Below, one piece after another: positions 26,175-34,229 of a stretch of 64,000 nt of DNA. Under the pieces are notes generated by a model that did not search any database, had not been told where the DNA came from, and worked only from the letters and a program-made list of their open reading frames with translations. The position numbers were made by a program, and so were the translations under genes. The DNA comes from Spirosoma oryzicola. GTDB lineage: Bacteria > Bacteroidota > Bacteroidia > Cytophagales > Spirosomataceae. How positions within the stretch are numbered: the first letter of the stretch is position 1; each line of letters opens with the position of its first letter. The stretch is from assembly GCF_021233055.1 (NCBI RefSeq), contig NZ_CP089538.1, positions 3,364,501-3,428,500 on the forward strand. Reading direction: 5' to 3'.

Positions 26175-27692
26175 ATGAATTTCAGTGACACGTTACATAA
26201 AAATCCGGTCTTTGCCATCGTCGCCCGCGAGGCCGAATTACTCGGCGTTCAGGCGTATGTCATCGGTGGGTTTGTCCGCGATCTGATCCTGCAACGACCG
26301 TCAAAAGATATTGACGTCGTTTGCATTGGTAGCGGTATTGCCCTGGCCGAAGCCGTTGGAAGAACCCTAAAAACGAAAGTATCGGTGTTCCCCAACTTTG
26401 GTACCGCCATGTTACGGGCCGCTTCTGACGAAGATCGTGATGGTGGCGCCGATTGGGAAGTTGAATTTGTGGGGGCCCGCAAAGAATCGTACCGAAGCGA
26501 TTCGCGGAAGCCAATTGTCGAAGATGGTACCCTTGAAGACGATCAGAATCGGCGAGACTTTACAATCAACGCGATGGGTATTAGTCTGAACGCCGGCAAC
26601 TTTGGCGAATTAATTGATCCCTTCGATGGCCTGAAAGACCTCAAGCGCAAGATAATTCGCACACCACTCGATCCGGACATTACGTTTTCCGACGACCCCC
26701 TTCGGATGATGCGGGCCATTCGCTTTGCCGCCCAGCTCAATTTTGACATTGAACCCGACACGTTCGATGCCATTGTACGCATGAACGAGCGAATCAGCAT
26801 TGTGTCGCGTGAGCGAATTACCGACGAATTAAACAAAATTGTTCTGGCATCGACCCCTTCGTACGGCTTCAAATTATTGTACCACGCGGGTTTGCTGGAC
26901 CGTATTTTCCCTGAACTGGTCGCGCTGAAAGGCGTTGAAACAATCGAAGGAAAGGGTCACAAGGATAATTTTTACCACACGCTCCAGGTTCTCGACAACA
27001 TCGCTAACCGAACCGACCAATCAGCTACGTTACGGGATAACGAACTTTGGCTTCGTTGGGCAGCTCTCCTGCACGATATCGCCAAACCCGCAACCAAGCG
27101 GTTTGATGCCAAAGTCGGCTGGACGTTTCATGGCCACGAAGATATGGGTGCGCGGTGGGTACCGGGTATATTTCGCACGATGAAATTACCGCTTAATGAG
27201 CACATGCGTTTTGTGCAAAAACTCGTTCGCCTTCATCTACGCCCCATTGCTCTCACCAAAGAACAAATCACCGACTCGGCCCTACGACGACTTTTGGTTG
27301 ATGCGGGTAACGACCTCGACGGTTTGATGGCGTTGTGCCGGGCCGATATTACATCGAAAAATTACGAGAAAGTCCAGAAGCACCTACGCAACTTTGACCG
27401 GGTTGAGCGCAAACTTCATGATCTTGAAGAGCGGGATAAACTCCGCAATTTTCAGCCGGTTATTACGGGGGAGCTGATCATGGAAGCGTTCAATATCCCC
27501 CCATCGAAAGAAGTGGGTGAAATTAAAACGATCATTCGAGAAGCCATCCTGGATGGAATGGTAAAAAACGAACTGGAAGCAGCGTTTCCGCTACTGGTTG
27601 AGGAAGGAAATAAGCGCGGGATGAACGTCGTAAAAAAGCTGTCCGAGCTAACTCTCAGTCCCGCAATAACTGAAGATGAAAAACCTGTATAA
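26175..27692 (+). CDS. CCA tRNA nucleotidyltransferase/poly(A) polymerase-family protein with HD domain
   Basis: Adds or repairs the 3'-CCA of tRNAs. The nucleotidyltransferase motif GGFVRDLILQRPSKDIDVV (about residues 30-48) contains the GGxVRD and DxD elements. RRDFTINAMG follows near residue 130 and DPLRMMRAIRFAAQL, the motif for the RNA/nucleotide pocket, near 175. An HD phosphohydrolase domain starts at about residue 260, with WAALLHDIAKPATK. The ATG at 26175 was chosen because the longer frame adds twelve residues without family character. The 505-residue length matches Bacteroidota homologues. The HD domain suggests added phosphodiesterase or phosphatase activity. Confidence 0.94.
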   Translation: MNFSDTLHKNPVFAIVAREAELLGVQAYVIGGFVRDLILQRPSKDIDVVCIGSGIALAEAVGRTLKTKVSVFPNFGTAMLRAASDEDRDGGADWEVEFVGARKESYRSDSRKPIVEDGTLEDDQNRRDFTINAMGISLNAGNFGELIDPFDGLKDLKRKIIRTPLDPDITFSDDPLRMMRAIRFAAQLNFDIEPDTFDAIVRMNERISIVSRERITDELNKIVLASTPSYGFKLLYHAGLLDRIFPELVALKGVETIEGKGHKDNFYHTLQVLDNIANRTDQSATLRDNELWLRWAALLHDIAKPATKRFDAKVGWTFHGHEDMGARWVPGIFRTMKLPLNEHMRFVQKLVRLHLRPIALTKEQITDSALRRLLVDAGNDLDGLMALCRADITSKNYEKVQKHLRNFDRVERKLHDLEERDKLRNFQPVITGELIMEAFNIPPSKEVGEIKTIIREAILDGMVKNELEAAFPLLVEEGNKRGMNVVKKLSELTLSPAITEDEKPV

Positions 27693-27700
27693 TTGAAAAA

Positions 27701-27907
27701 ATGGAGAACAAAACAAACTTTCGCCGTTTCTTCGGCGCATCGCTTACCATTCTGGGTGTAGTCGTTATTCTTTTCGCCTTGATTGCGTTCCTGTCTGACA
27801 ACAGACCCGTTCTGGGCCTTTCCGTCTCGAAAGGAGAAGCTGCGGCTCCATTCATTGTCGGTATGATTTTCCTTGTCACCGGTGTGAACCTCGTTCGCGA
27901 ATCGTAA
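27701..27907 (+). CDS. Small two-helix membrane protein, uncharacterised
   Basis: A 68-residue protein with two hydrophobic segments (about residues 12-31 and 48-63) separated by a short polar loop. It starts 8 bases after the CCA-type gene ends, so it is probably co-transcribed with it. The N-terminus MENKTNFRRFFG is polar and basic, giving a probable inside orientation. I recognise no named family. The frame is well used and fits tightly between neighbours, which supports it as a real gene. No regulatory site was seen. Confidence 0.65.
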   Translation: MENKTNFRRFFGASLTILGVVVILFALIAFLSDNRPVLGLSVSKGEAAAPFIVGMIFLVTGVNLVRES

Positions 27908-27958
27908 CGGCGCTCGTAGGATAGCGCATCGTGGGAACAGCTTGTATCTGGAGTTACA

Positions 27959-28774
27959 TCACTTCGACAATTTAGCTGTCAGGAGCCACGGGTACGTGTT
28001 CAACGGGAGTGGCAGGCCGCTCGGTTGAATCTGAAGGTACATGAGATGCAGGTGCGTCGGCGAACGGGTTTTGTAAGCGTTAAAGCCGGAGCGGCCCATC
28101 TCACCCAGTTTTTGACCAGCCTGCACCCATTGCCCAGGCGCTATCTCTACCTTGTTGTTGTGGGCGTAGTAAAACAAGCCGTGTAAGATCGGATCATAGA
28201 CCCAGATCCAGTTTCCACCCCGATATTCAGAGCCGGGATGCCAATCGGTTTCGACAGCCAACACAAGCCCACTGGTCATTGCCAGAATATCGACTGGCTT
28301 TCCGGTTCGGTCATCGACAGTATCCTGATTTCGGTCGACGATGAAAATATCCTGAGCCGGATGGCTTCCACGCACATTGTGGTCGAACAAGTCAAAACCT
28401 GTTGCCCGGTAGCCCTCCCCGTGTGTACCGCCAATAGCGCTGGTTGTGTAGCCCCGAATAGGAAACGAAAAGTACGTTCCTGTCCGGCGCAGACTATCGC
28501 GCTGTAAGCTATCGGAAGGGATGGTTTCCGAGCTACGGAAACGTTCCTGCAAGCCCTTCATGATGGCGCTAAACTGTTGCCGGGCTGAATCGGGTGTTAT
28601 ACTCTGCTCCCGGATCTTCGTATAAAGCGTCTGGTATTGCTGGCAGTACTTGTAGAGAGTAGGTTCATCTGAATTGCTGGTAACAACTTGCGACGATGCC
28701 ACGTTAATCCCGCCTACCAGCAAAGCAGCCATCACACCCACTATCCGCATGAACAAAGTAATATCGATCTTCAC
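27959..28774 (-). CDS. M23-family metallopeptidase (LytM-type), exported
   Basis: Zinc endopeptidase of the LytM fold, likely acting on peptidoglycan cross-bridges or a secreted substrate. Length 271 residues with a hydrophobic N-terminus ending near NVASSQ. The zinc motifs are present: GSHPAQDIFI (H-x-x-x-D, near residue 136) and the final PTHLHLMYL (HxH). Between them, YAHNNKVEIAPGQWVQAGQKLGEMGRSG is the canonical M23 lipoyl-like strand. About 90 helical residues precede the catalytic domain. It is convergent with the small membrane protein (51-base gap). A TATTTTTG element lies 25 bases upstream. Confidence 0.92.
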   Translation of the reverse strand: MKIDITLFMRIVGVMAALLVGGINVASSQVVTSNSDEPTLYKYCQQYQTLYTKIREQSITPDSARQQFSAIMKGLQERFRSSETIPSDSLQRDSLRRTGTYFSFPIRGYTTSAIGGTHGEGYRATGFDLFDHNVRGSHPAQDIFIVDRNQDTVDDRTGKPVDILAMTSGLVLAVETDWHPGSEYRGGNWIWVYDPILHGLFYYAHNNKVEIAPGQWVQAGQKLGEMGRSGFNAYKTRSPTHLHLMYLQIQPSGLPLPLNTYPWLLTAKLSK

Positions 28775-28798
28775 TAACTCATTTTTCCGTTACGTCCC

Positions 28799-28806
28799 CA
28801 AAAATA
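28799..28806 (-). promoter_or_regulatory. -7 promoter element of the M23 peptidase gene
   Basis: The minus strand reads TATTTTTG, matching TAnnTTTG, 25 bases before the ATG at 28774. Confidence 0.45.
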
Positions 28807-28935
28807 CGCAAAGTCGGGCTTATGCGTATCGTATCCTTTCACGAACGGGAGAGACTATAACAAAAAAATCTAGCAGCGGCTACTCGTTTGCGCAGAGCGA
28901 CAAAGTTTCGGCTCGCCAAATCGGTGTTTATCCGC

Positions 28936-29607
28936 TTACGGGCAGACAATTTTGTAGAACGTATAACTGACTGTTATTGCGGTATAGGTGTAGCTGTCTT
29001 TCAAAGCCGTATTACCCTGGGCAATCTTATTTGTTGTTACGCCAAAAGTTCGTTCGCCTAAGCCGTCCAGGTAATCGTTGTTGGTAAACCGCGTACCAAA
29101 TTCCAGCCCAACGCTCCAGGGGCGCTTTATTTCGTACTTGACGCCTATCCCAAGCGGAAAGTTTAACAGTGCCCGCGCTTTGACAACGGCGTTCGTGTAG
29201 CTGTAAAGGCCTATCCCACCAAACACGTAAGGTGTCCAGTTTTTCACTTTAGGTAGCAGCTTATAGTTCAGAAAATTGTATTGCAAATCAACCGTTGCTT
29301 CGCTGGTTCTGCTTCTGAATGAATAATTACGTGCCTGCTGAAACGGATCATTACTGTAATGATCTTCGGCCTGATAGCCACCGACTGCTAGTCCGGCCCG
29401 TATTGAAAACGAGCGCGTCGCATTATAACGGAAAAACATGTTAGCCGCTGGCCGGTAAAAGCGTGGATTCAGCCGCGTTGATACGTCGCCTTTGTAAAGC
29501 ATACCACCCAGCCCTCCGCCAATTTCAATTTTTTGGGCCTGCGCACTAAAACTGATAAAAAGCCCGACTATAAACAGCCGGGCTATAATGATGTGTTGTT
29601 TGCTCAC
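28936..29607 (-). CDS. Outer-membrane beta-barrel protein (DUF6089-like)
   Basis: A 223-residue exported protein with a signal peptide ending SFSAQAQ. The mature part alternates hydrophobic and polar residues and is rich in Gly, Tyr and Phe. It contains KIEIGGGLGGMLYKGDVS and NYKLLPKVKNWTPYVFGGIGLYSY, typical of eight-stranded outer-membrane barrels. The last residues, YTAITVSYTFYKIVCP, end close to the membrane-insertion signature. The neighbour 3 bases upstream encodes a related, larger barrel, so the two likely form a transcription unit and may be old duplicates. Function is unknown; roles in envelope structure are common in this group. Confidence 0.82.
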   Translation of the reverse strand: MSKQHIIIARLFIVGLFISFSAQAQKIEIGGGLGGMLYKGDVSTRLNPRFYRPAANMFFRYNATRSFSIRAGLAVGGYQAEDHYSNDPFQQARNYSFRSRTSEATVDLQYNFLNYKLLPKVKNWTPYVFGGIGLYSYTNAVVKARALLNFPLGIGVKYEIKRPWSVGLEFGTRFTNNDYLDGLGERTFGVTTNKIAQGNTALKDSYTYTAITVSYTFYKIVCP

Positions 29608-29610
29608 AGT

Positions 29611-30633
29611 CTATTTGATGGGTGGACACTTGATTTTCCCCGGAATTATGTAATGGATCTGAAAGCTAGTCAATAAATAACCATCCTTCAAGAAACCTAA
29701 AACATTGCTGGACGACCCACGAACAGGAGTGTTCAAAGCACTTAACACATCTTCCTGACTTGTCCCTCCAGCCTGATACAAACTTTCGAGTATCGCATAA
29801 CGATCAGGAGCATCTTTTTTACGAGCGGCAAACCGCTGTTGCCGCCGATCGGCCATTTTTGAAGCCACACCTGTTAGCACTGCCGGATCGGCGTATGGAC
29901 CTCCCACATCGTCCAGATAATCACTGAAGGTGTAGCGATAGCCTATTTCGAAGCCAAGATCAAAATCCTGATTAAGCTTATAGCGTAAACCGATTCCAAC
30001 AGGAATGGCTACCGTGACGAGACTATACGGTTTTTCGTAACCGGGTTGGCCCTGCCCCTCGGTATGAAGCGGTTGCAGCTTCACCCATTTCTGAGCTTCA
30101 TACGGTTGAGCTTCCTCGTTTGCGGGTGTCCGGGCTTCGGGGCTGTGGGCCACCAAGGCTATTCCCCCGAAAAGATAAGGAGATAATTTAGCTCGAACGC
30201 TGGAGTTACGGCCGTCGGCCACAAAATTGTAAATACCCGAGATGGCAAATTCTTTCAGATCATTCCGAAAGTGTAGATTTCGCGTGTACTGAACCAGATT
30301 TTCGGTACTTTTTTCAATTCGTCCCTTGTTGAACGTGTAATCGTCACCTGCAATTCGAGCCCAGGTAAATGAAGCCCGCGCAGCAAAATGAGGGGTAAAC
30401 TGACGCGTATAGCCTAGCCCTACGTTCCAACGCGGCATGATGTAGGTAGCTCTCAGAAATTGCCGGTAACCGGCCAAATCGCCGTAGTAATGGGAAGAGC
30501 CGACACCAAAACTAACCGACGAATAAGGTAAAAATCGAGTGTTTGGTCGCCGTTGAGCCTGACTGTCTGACAAGCTGCTGATAAAAAGCAGACCTGCCAG
30601 AGCACTCGCTGCCAGATAATGGTATCGCTTCAT
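29611..30633 (-). CDS. DUF6089-family outer-membrane beta-barrel protein
   Basis: A 340-residue exported protein with a signal peptide ending DSQAQ. Family-type sequence is visible: SSVSFGVGSSHYYGDLAGY, NVGLGYTRQFTPHFAARAS, and GLRYKLNQDFDLGFEIGYRYTFSDYLDDVGG. A charged loop (about 250-305, MADRRQQRFAARKKD) interrupts the barrel. In many Bacteroidota a DUF6089 gene lies next to nadK and a CBS-domain gene, as it does here. The usual following genes (isoprenyl transferase and bamA) are absent; a second barrel gene follows instead, 3 bases on. Direct function is unknown. Confidence 0.85.
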   Translation of the reverse strand: MKRYHYLAASALAGLLFISSLSDSQAQRRPNTRFLPYSSVSFGVGSSHYYGDLAGYRQFLRATYIMPRWNVGLGYTRQFTPHFAARASFTWARIAGDDYTFNKGRIEKSTENLVQYTRNLHFRNDLKEFAISGIYNFVADGRNSSVRAKLSPYLFGGIALVAHSPEARTPANEEAQPYEAQKWVKLQPLHTEGQGQPGYEKPYSLVTVAIPVGIGLRYKLNQDFDLGFEIGYRYTFSDYLDDVGGPYADPAVLTGVASKMADRRQQRFAARKKDAPDRYAILESLYQAGGTSQEDVLSALNTPVRGSSSNVLGFLKDGYLLTSFQIHYIIPGKIKCPPIK

Positions 30634-30798
30634 GTGGGTAAGTTTCGTGAATCAACCGGGCTGTTGGCCCGAAGGTCAGCCATTTCCGAAACGGCTGTCA
30701 CACTAATTTTATTGGAAAATAAGACCGAAAAATATATTATGGTCTGCAAAGAGAGTGCCAAGAATCAGGGTAGCTCCCCTGCAGACAGGCTACTTTCT

Positions 30799-31674
30799 CT
30801 AATTTCTGATATCCCAGCCCCAATTTAATTTGCTGCGGAGCGTATTGAGGAAATTATCATCACTGAGCTTGACCAAACGCGCTTTGAAGGCTTCTTTCTG
30901 CACGCTGATTCGGGCCGATACATCAACGGTAAACGAACGGGAATCCAGAGCTGCCAGGAAATTACCGCTCCGGCTTTCGACCTCAAAGGCAAGCTGACAG
31001 CTATCCATCACAATCATCGGTCGGACATTGAGATTGTGCGGACTGATCGGCGTAATGATGAAATTGTTGGTTTGGGGCAGCAGAACCGGCCCTCCACAAC
31101 TGAGCGAATAACCCGTGGAGCCAGAAGGCGTGGACACAATGATACCATCGGCCCAGTAGGAGTTCAGAAACTCACCGTCCAGATAGGTATGAACCGTTAT
31201 CATGGACGAGGTTTGTGTGCGTGTGATTGTAAAATCGTTGAGCCCAAACGGAAGATTTCCGAAGATGTCCGGATTCGACCGAACACCGACTAAAGAACGC
31301 TCATCAATGCTGTATTGCTCGTTGAAGAGCGCATCGATCATTAAGCGGATGGAAGGCGGGGCTACCGTTGCGAGAAAGCCAAGTCGACCAATATTGATAC
31401 CAACGATTGGGATTTGCTGAGGCCCTACGTGCGTGACTGCGTCCAGCAACGTTCCATCCCCTCCCAGGCTAAAAATAAAGTCAGCATCAGCAATACCTTG
31501 CTCGGTCTGGTAGACGGCTTCACTGTTATGTGCTACAGCGGCACCGTCTAAAAATTCGCGGTATACTTCGGAGAGAACAACTTCGACCTGACGTTTGGCC
31601 AGCTCATCGAACATGGACTGAATATAGGGCCGAGCTTTCTCGGGAAAGTTGCGTCCGTGAATGGCAATTTTCAT
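30799..31674 (-). CDS. nadK: NAD kinase
   Basis: Phosphorylates NAD to NADP with ATP, in the cytosol. Length is 291 residues, normal for the family. The signature SLGGDGTLLDAV (GGDGT, about residues 69-80) and the conserved NDFTITR (about 166) and TPSGSTGYSLS (about 196) motifs are all present. The later stretch SPHNLNVRPMIV is typical too. It lies between a CBS-domain gene (upstream) and the DUF6089 gene (165 bases downstream). The leader contains two hairpins (31685-31700 and 31703-31752). Confidence 0.97.
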   Translation of the reverse strand: MKIAIHGRNFPEKARPYIQSMFDELAKRQVEVVLSEVYREFLDGAAVAHNSEAVYQTEQGIADADFIFSLGGDGTLLDAVTHVGPQQIPIVGINIGRLGFLATVAPPSIRLMIDALFNEQYSIDERSLVGVRSNPDIFGNLPFGLNDFTITRTQTSSMITVHTYLDGEFLNSYWADGIIVSTPSGSTGYSLSCGGPVLLPQTNNFIITPISPHNLNVRPMIVMDSCQLAFEVESRSGNFLAALDSRSFTVDVSARISVQKEAFKARLVKLSDDNFLNTLRSKLNWGWDIRN

Positions 31675-31684
31675 GAAAGAGTGT

Positions 31685-31752
31685 CACCGGGTCGCCGGTG
31701 CGGTTTTCGGTTTTCAGTGTTTGACTCTATCAACTAACTGAAAACCGAAAAC
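31685..31752. terminator. Two hairpins between the CBS gene and nadK
   Basis: A 16-bp perfect inverted repeat (GTTTTCGGTTTTCAGT at 31703-31718 with 31737-31752) directly follows the CBS gene. A smaller hairpin (CACCGG 31685-31690, CCGGTG 31695-31700) sits ten bases before the nadK ATG. The larger one lacks a long T-tract, so it may act as a weak terminator or as an mRNA-processing element. Confidence 0.5.
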
Positions 31753-31759
31753 GTTGGAA

Positions 31760-32428
31760 CTAAGTATTAAGAAAACGGAGTAACGAATCGAGTCGCTCCT
31801 GATCGATGCTTTCGACCGGAGCGTTGGCAAAGGCTGCTTCGATATGGTAACCAAAGCGCTCCAGCGTCGATATAACCGGGGTAATATCGCGCCGATTGAG
31901 CTTGAGCGTCAGACGAGAACGATCCGGCATACCGTAGGCAGCACTGGAAAAATAGCTACTGATAATTTTAACGTTATTCGACTCGACTAGCCGACTCACT
32001 TCGGCCATTGAGTAGTCGCGCTCATGAAGCGTCAGAATCAGGATTGCCCCCGGTTCCTGAACACCGAGTTCCTGGGCAAACTGTTTCAGCAGTTCGTTGG
32101 CAGAGATCGTCCCTGCAAACTCCCGCCCTTCGTTCACAACCGCCACGACCTCCATACGATTTTGAATAATCAGTCCCATAATTTCATACAGGTGCTGATC
32201 TTCATTGACGTAGATCTGCTCAAACAAGCGCATCACGCTGCTCAGCGGTTGATCGCTGTCGGGCACATCCATCAGTAATTCTTCACTAACCACACCTCGG
32301 TAATCACCCTGATCAGTCAGTACGAGTTGCCCGATGCGGTGCTCCTGCATCCAATCCAGCGCCTGCCCAACCGAGTCAGTCGGCTTGAGCGCTGGAAGCA
32401 TCGGGTCTATGAGTTCGGCAGCCAGCAT
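31760..32428 (-). CDS. CBS-domain protein
   Basis: A 222-residue cytosolic protein with two CBS domains, which usually bind adenine nucleotides. The first covers about residues 1-60 (MLPALKPTDSVGQALDWMQ) and the second about 68-122 (IYVNEDQHLYEIMGLIIQNRMEVVAVV, given only in part). The C-terminal 90 residues look ACT-like (SMAEVSRLVESNNVKIISSYF). It precedes nadK, an association common in Bacteroidota, perhaps linking adenylate or NAD status to the pathway (inference). No catalytic domain is present. Confidence 0.88.
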   Translation of the reverse strand: MLAAELIDPMLPALKPTDSVGQALDWMQEHRIGQLVLTDQGDYRGVVSEELLMDVPDSDQPLSSVMRLFEQIYVNEDQHLYEIMGLIIQNRMEVVAVVNEGREFAGTISANELLKQFAQELGVQEPGAILILTLHERDYSMAEVSRLVESNNVKIISSYFSSAAYGMPDRSRLTLKLNRRDITPVISTLERFGYHIEAAFANAPVESIDQERLDSLLRFLNT

Positions 32429-32586
32429 ACGAAATGAAATTAAAGGAAACTGTATGGCAGAAAACTACGGAAATTAAACCATAGTTTCCAAAACTTAGCG
32501 AAAAACAGCGTCTATATTTGGCCGAGAGTCGGCAGTTTCTGCGTCAACGGGACCAAATCAATAGCAGCAGCACTACCCAAATGTCG

Positions 32587-33381
32587 CTACGATAAACTAC
32601 CAACCGACAGATGCTCGCTAAAGATCGGGTGTCTTTCGAGCCAATCGTCCAGCAGTTCGTTGAATCGGTATGGATGTTCCATCATCGGCGCGTGGCAGCA
32701 TCGGTCGATAAAATGCAATTCCGAGTCAGCGATCAGGCGGTTGAATTCATACCCTACTTCAGCCGGTGTAATGGTGTCGTTCAACCCCCAAACCAGTAAA
32801 GTCGGCACTTTTATTTTATACAAATCTTTAGCCACGTTGTTGCGCTGAGCCGATTTCGCAATACCAACAATACTCATGCACTTTGGAATACTGCTGGTAA
32901 TCTCGAATACCTCATCGATCAGTTCTTTCGACGCTACCTTCGGGTCGTAGAAGGTGTACGCTACCCGTTCGGCAATGTAGTCGTAGCTACCCCGCTTGGG
33001 AAACGAACCGCCCATCCCGTTTTCAAACAGGCCCGAGCTGCCTGTAAGTACCAGCCGCTGTACATGGTCGGGATGCTTGAAGCTATACAACAAAGCCAGG
33101 TGACCACCGAGCGAATTGCCCAGTAAGGTAAGATCAGTGAGTTGCTTATGGTCAACGAATTTTTCGATGAATGCCACGAGGCCCTCTAAACTGGCCTGAC
33201 GCAAGGGCATTTCGTAAATAGGCATCAACGGTATCACCACCCGATATCGGTTCGAAAAACCACTAATGACGCCATCCCAGTTACTCAAGGCCCCAAAGAG
33301 ACCGTGTAACAACAGTAATACTTCTCCCTGACCTTCGTCTACGTATCGAAAACCTGCTTCTTCCCGAATCTGATAGCTCAT
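32587..33381 (-). CDS. Alpha/beta hydrolase
   Basis: Serine hydrolase of the alpha/beta fold, 264 residues, no signal peptide. The oxyanion region is LLLLHGLFGALSNWDG, the nucleophile elbow GNSLGG (Ser near residue 91), the acid Asp is in WGLNDTITP (about 199) and the His in CCHAPMMEHP (about 227). All three catalytic residues are in place. The gene starts 13 bases after pabA ends and is probably co-transcribed. An alpha/beta hydrolase beside pabA may share only transcription. The substrate is unknown. Confidence 0.88.
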   Translation of the reverse strand: MSYQIREEAGFRYVDEGQGEVLLLLHGLFGALSNWDGVISGFSNRYRVVIPLMPIYEMPLRQASLEGLVAFIEKFVDHKQLTDLTLLGNSLGGHLALLYSFKHPDHVQRLVLTGSSGLFENGMGGSFPKRGSYDYIAERVAYTFYDPKVASKELIDEVFEITSSIPKCMSIVGIAKSAQRNNVAKDLYKIKVPTLLVWGLNDTITPAEVGYEFNRLIADSELHFIDRCCHAPMMEHPYRFNELLDDWLERHPIFSEHLSVGSLS

Positions 33382-33394
33382 ACGACAGCCTTAA

Positions 33395-34009
33395 TTAGTG
33401 CAGTACCCCGACCGCAGCCGGGATTTCCCGCTTTGTTGTACTAAATCTTAAAAAATTAACCCAATTCGACAAAATAGATACACCGAATTCTGTTAAAGCC
33501 GCTTCCGGATGAAATTGAACACCCCACACGGGCAATGTCTGATGCCGTAACGCCATTACCTCCTCCTGTTCCGTAACCGCCGTGCAGACAAGGCTGTCGG
33601 GCAAGTCGCGGAGCAGCAACGAATGATACCGCGTAACGTTGAAGCGCCGGGGAACATTTTGAAACAAATGATCCTGCGCCTGCACCCGAATGGCTGACAC
33701 TTTCCCGTGCATCGGTCGATCCGCTGGAACGACTGTAGCCCCGAAAAATTCGCCGATGGCCTGATGCCCAAGACAAACACCGAGCATCGGTAGCTGCTGG
33801 TGATAATAAGCAATTACCTCCATCAACCGACCCGCCTGCTGGGGTGTACCTGGACCGGGTGACAACACCACGCCGTCAACCGACCGTCTGGTTAGTCTGT
33901 TCATCGACTCGTCATTCCGCACCACATGACAAACGGCCCCAGCCTGTTGCAGGTAGTCTACCAGCATGTACGTGAACGAATCGAAGTTATCGACTATTAA
34001 CAGATTCAT
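33395..34009 (-). CDS. pabA: Anthranilate/aminodeoxychorismate synthase glutamine amidotransferase subunit (PabA/TrpG)
   Basis: Glutaminase subunit that feeds ammonia to chorismate-using synthases for folate or tryptophan. The triad region is intact: LSPGPGTPQQAG, GVCLGHQAIGEFFGA (nucleophile Cys near residue 79) and FHPEA (His near 172, Glu 174). The ATG at 34009 gives MNLLIVDNFDSFTYML, the canonical start; a longer frame adds five residues. No trpE or trp operon is near, so the folate role (pabA) is favoured, but one subunit can serve both pathways. A TAATTTTG -7 element lies just upstream. Confidence 0.93.
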   Translation of the reverse strand: MNLLIVDNFDSFTYMLVDYLQQAGAVCHVVRNDESMNRLTRRSVDGVVLSPGPGTPQQAGRLMEVIAYYHQQLPMLGVCLGHQAIGEFFGATVVPADRPMHGKVSAIRVQAQDHLFQNVPRRFNVTRYHSLLLRDLPDSLVCTAVTEQEEVMALRHQTLPVWGVQFHPEAALTEFGVSILSNWVNFLRFSTTKREIPAAVGVLH

Positions 34010-34034
34010 ACCTGTATAACACAATCGGCTGCGA

Positions 34035-34042
34035 CAAAATTA
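34035..34042 (-). promoter_or_regulatory. -7 promoter element of pabA
   Basis: The minus strand reads TAATTTTG, a TAnnTTTG match 26 bases before the pabA ATG. Confidence 0.5.
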
Positions 34043-34190
34043 ATAGTTTCTAAAAAAAAGTATCAACCACTTTCTATTACCAATTGATTATCAAGTTATT
34101 AATTTTTAATAATCTTCTAATTATTCAATATTTCTAAAAAAAATACCAGATAATTAAGCGTACTTACACGGTATCGGTGATCAGAAAGGC

Positions 34191-34198
34191 TAATTTTG
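34191..34198 (+). promoter_or_regulatory. -7 promoter element of the flavoprotein pair
   Basis: TAATTTTG matches TAnnTTTG, 32 bases before the ATG at 34230. Together with the pabA element it marks an AT-rich divergent promoter region. Confidence 0.5.
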
Positions 34199-34229
34199 GC
34201 GTTTATTCGGTTGATTAAACGTACTACAC

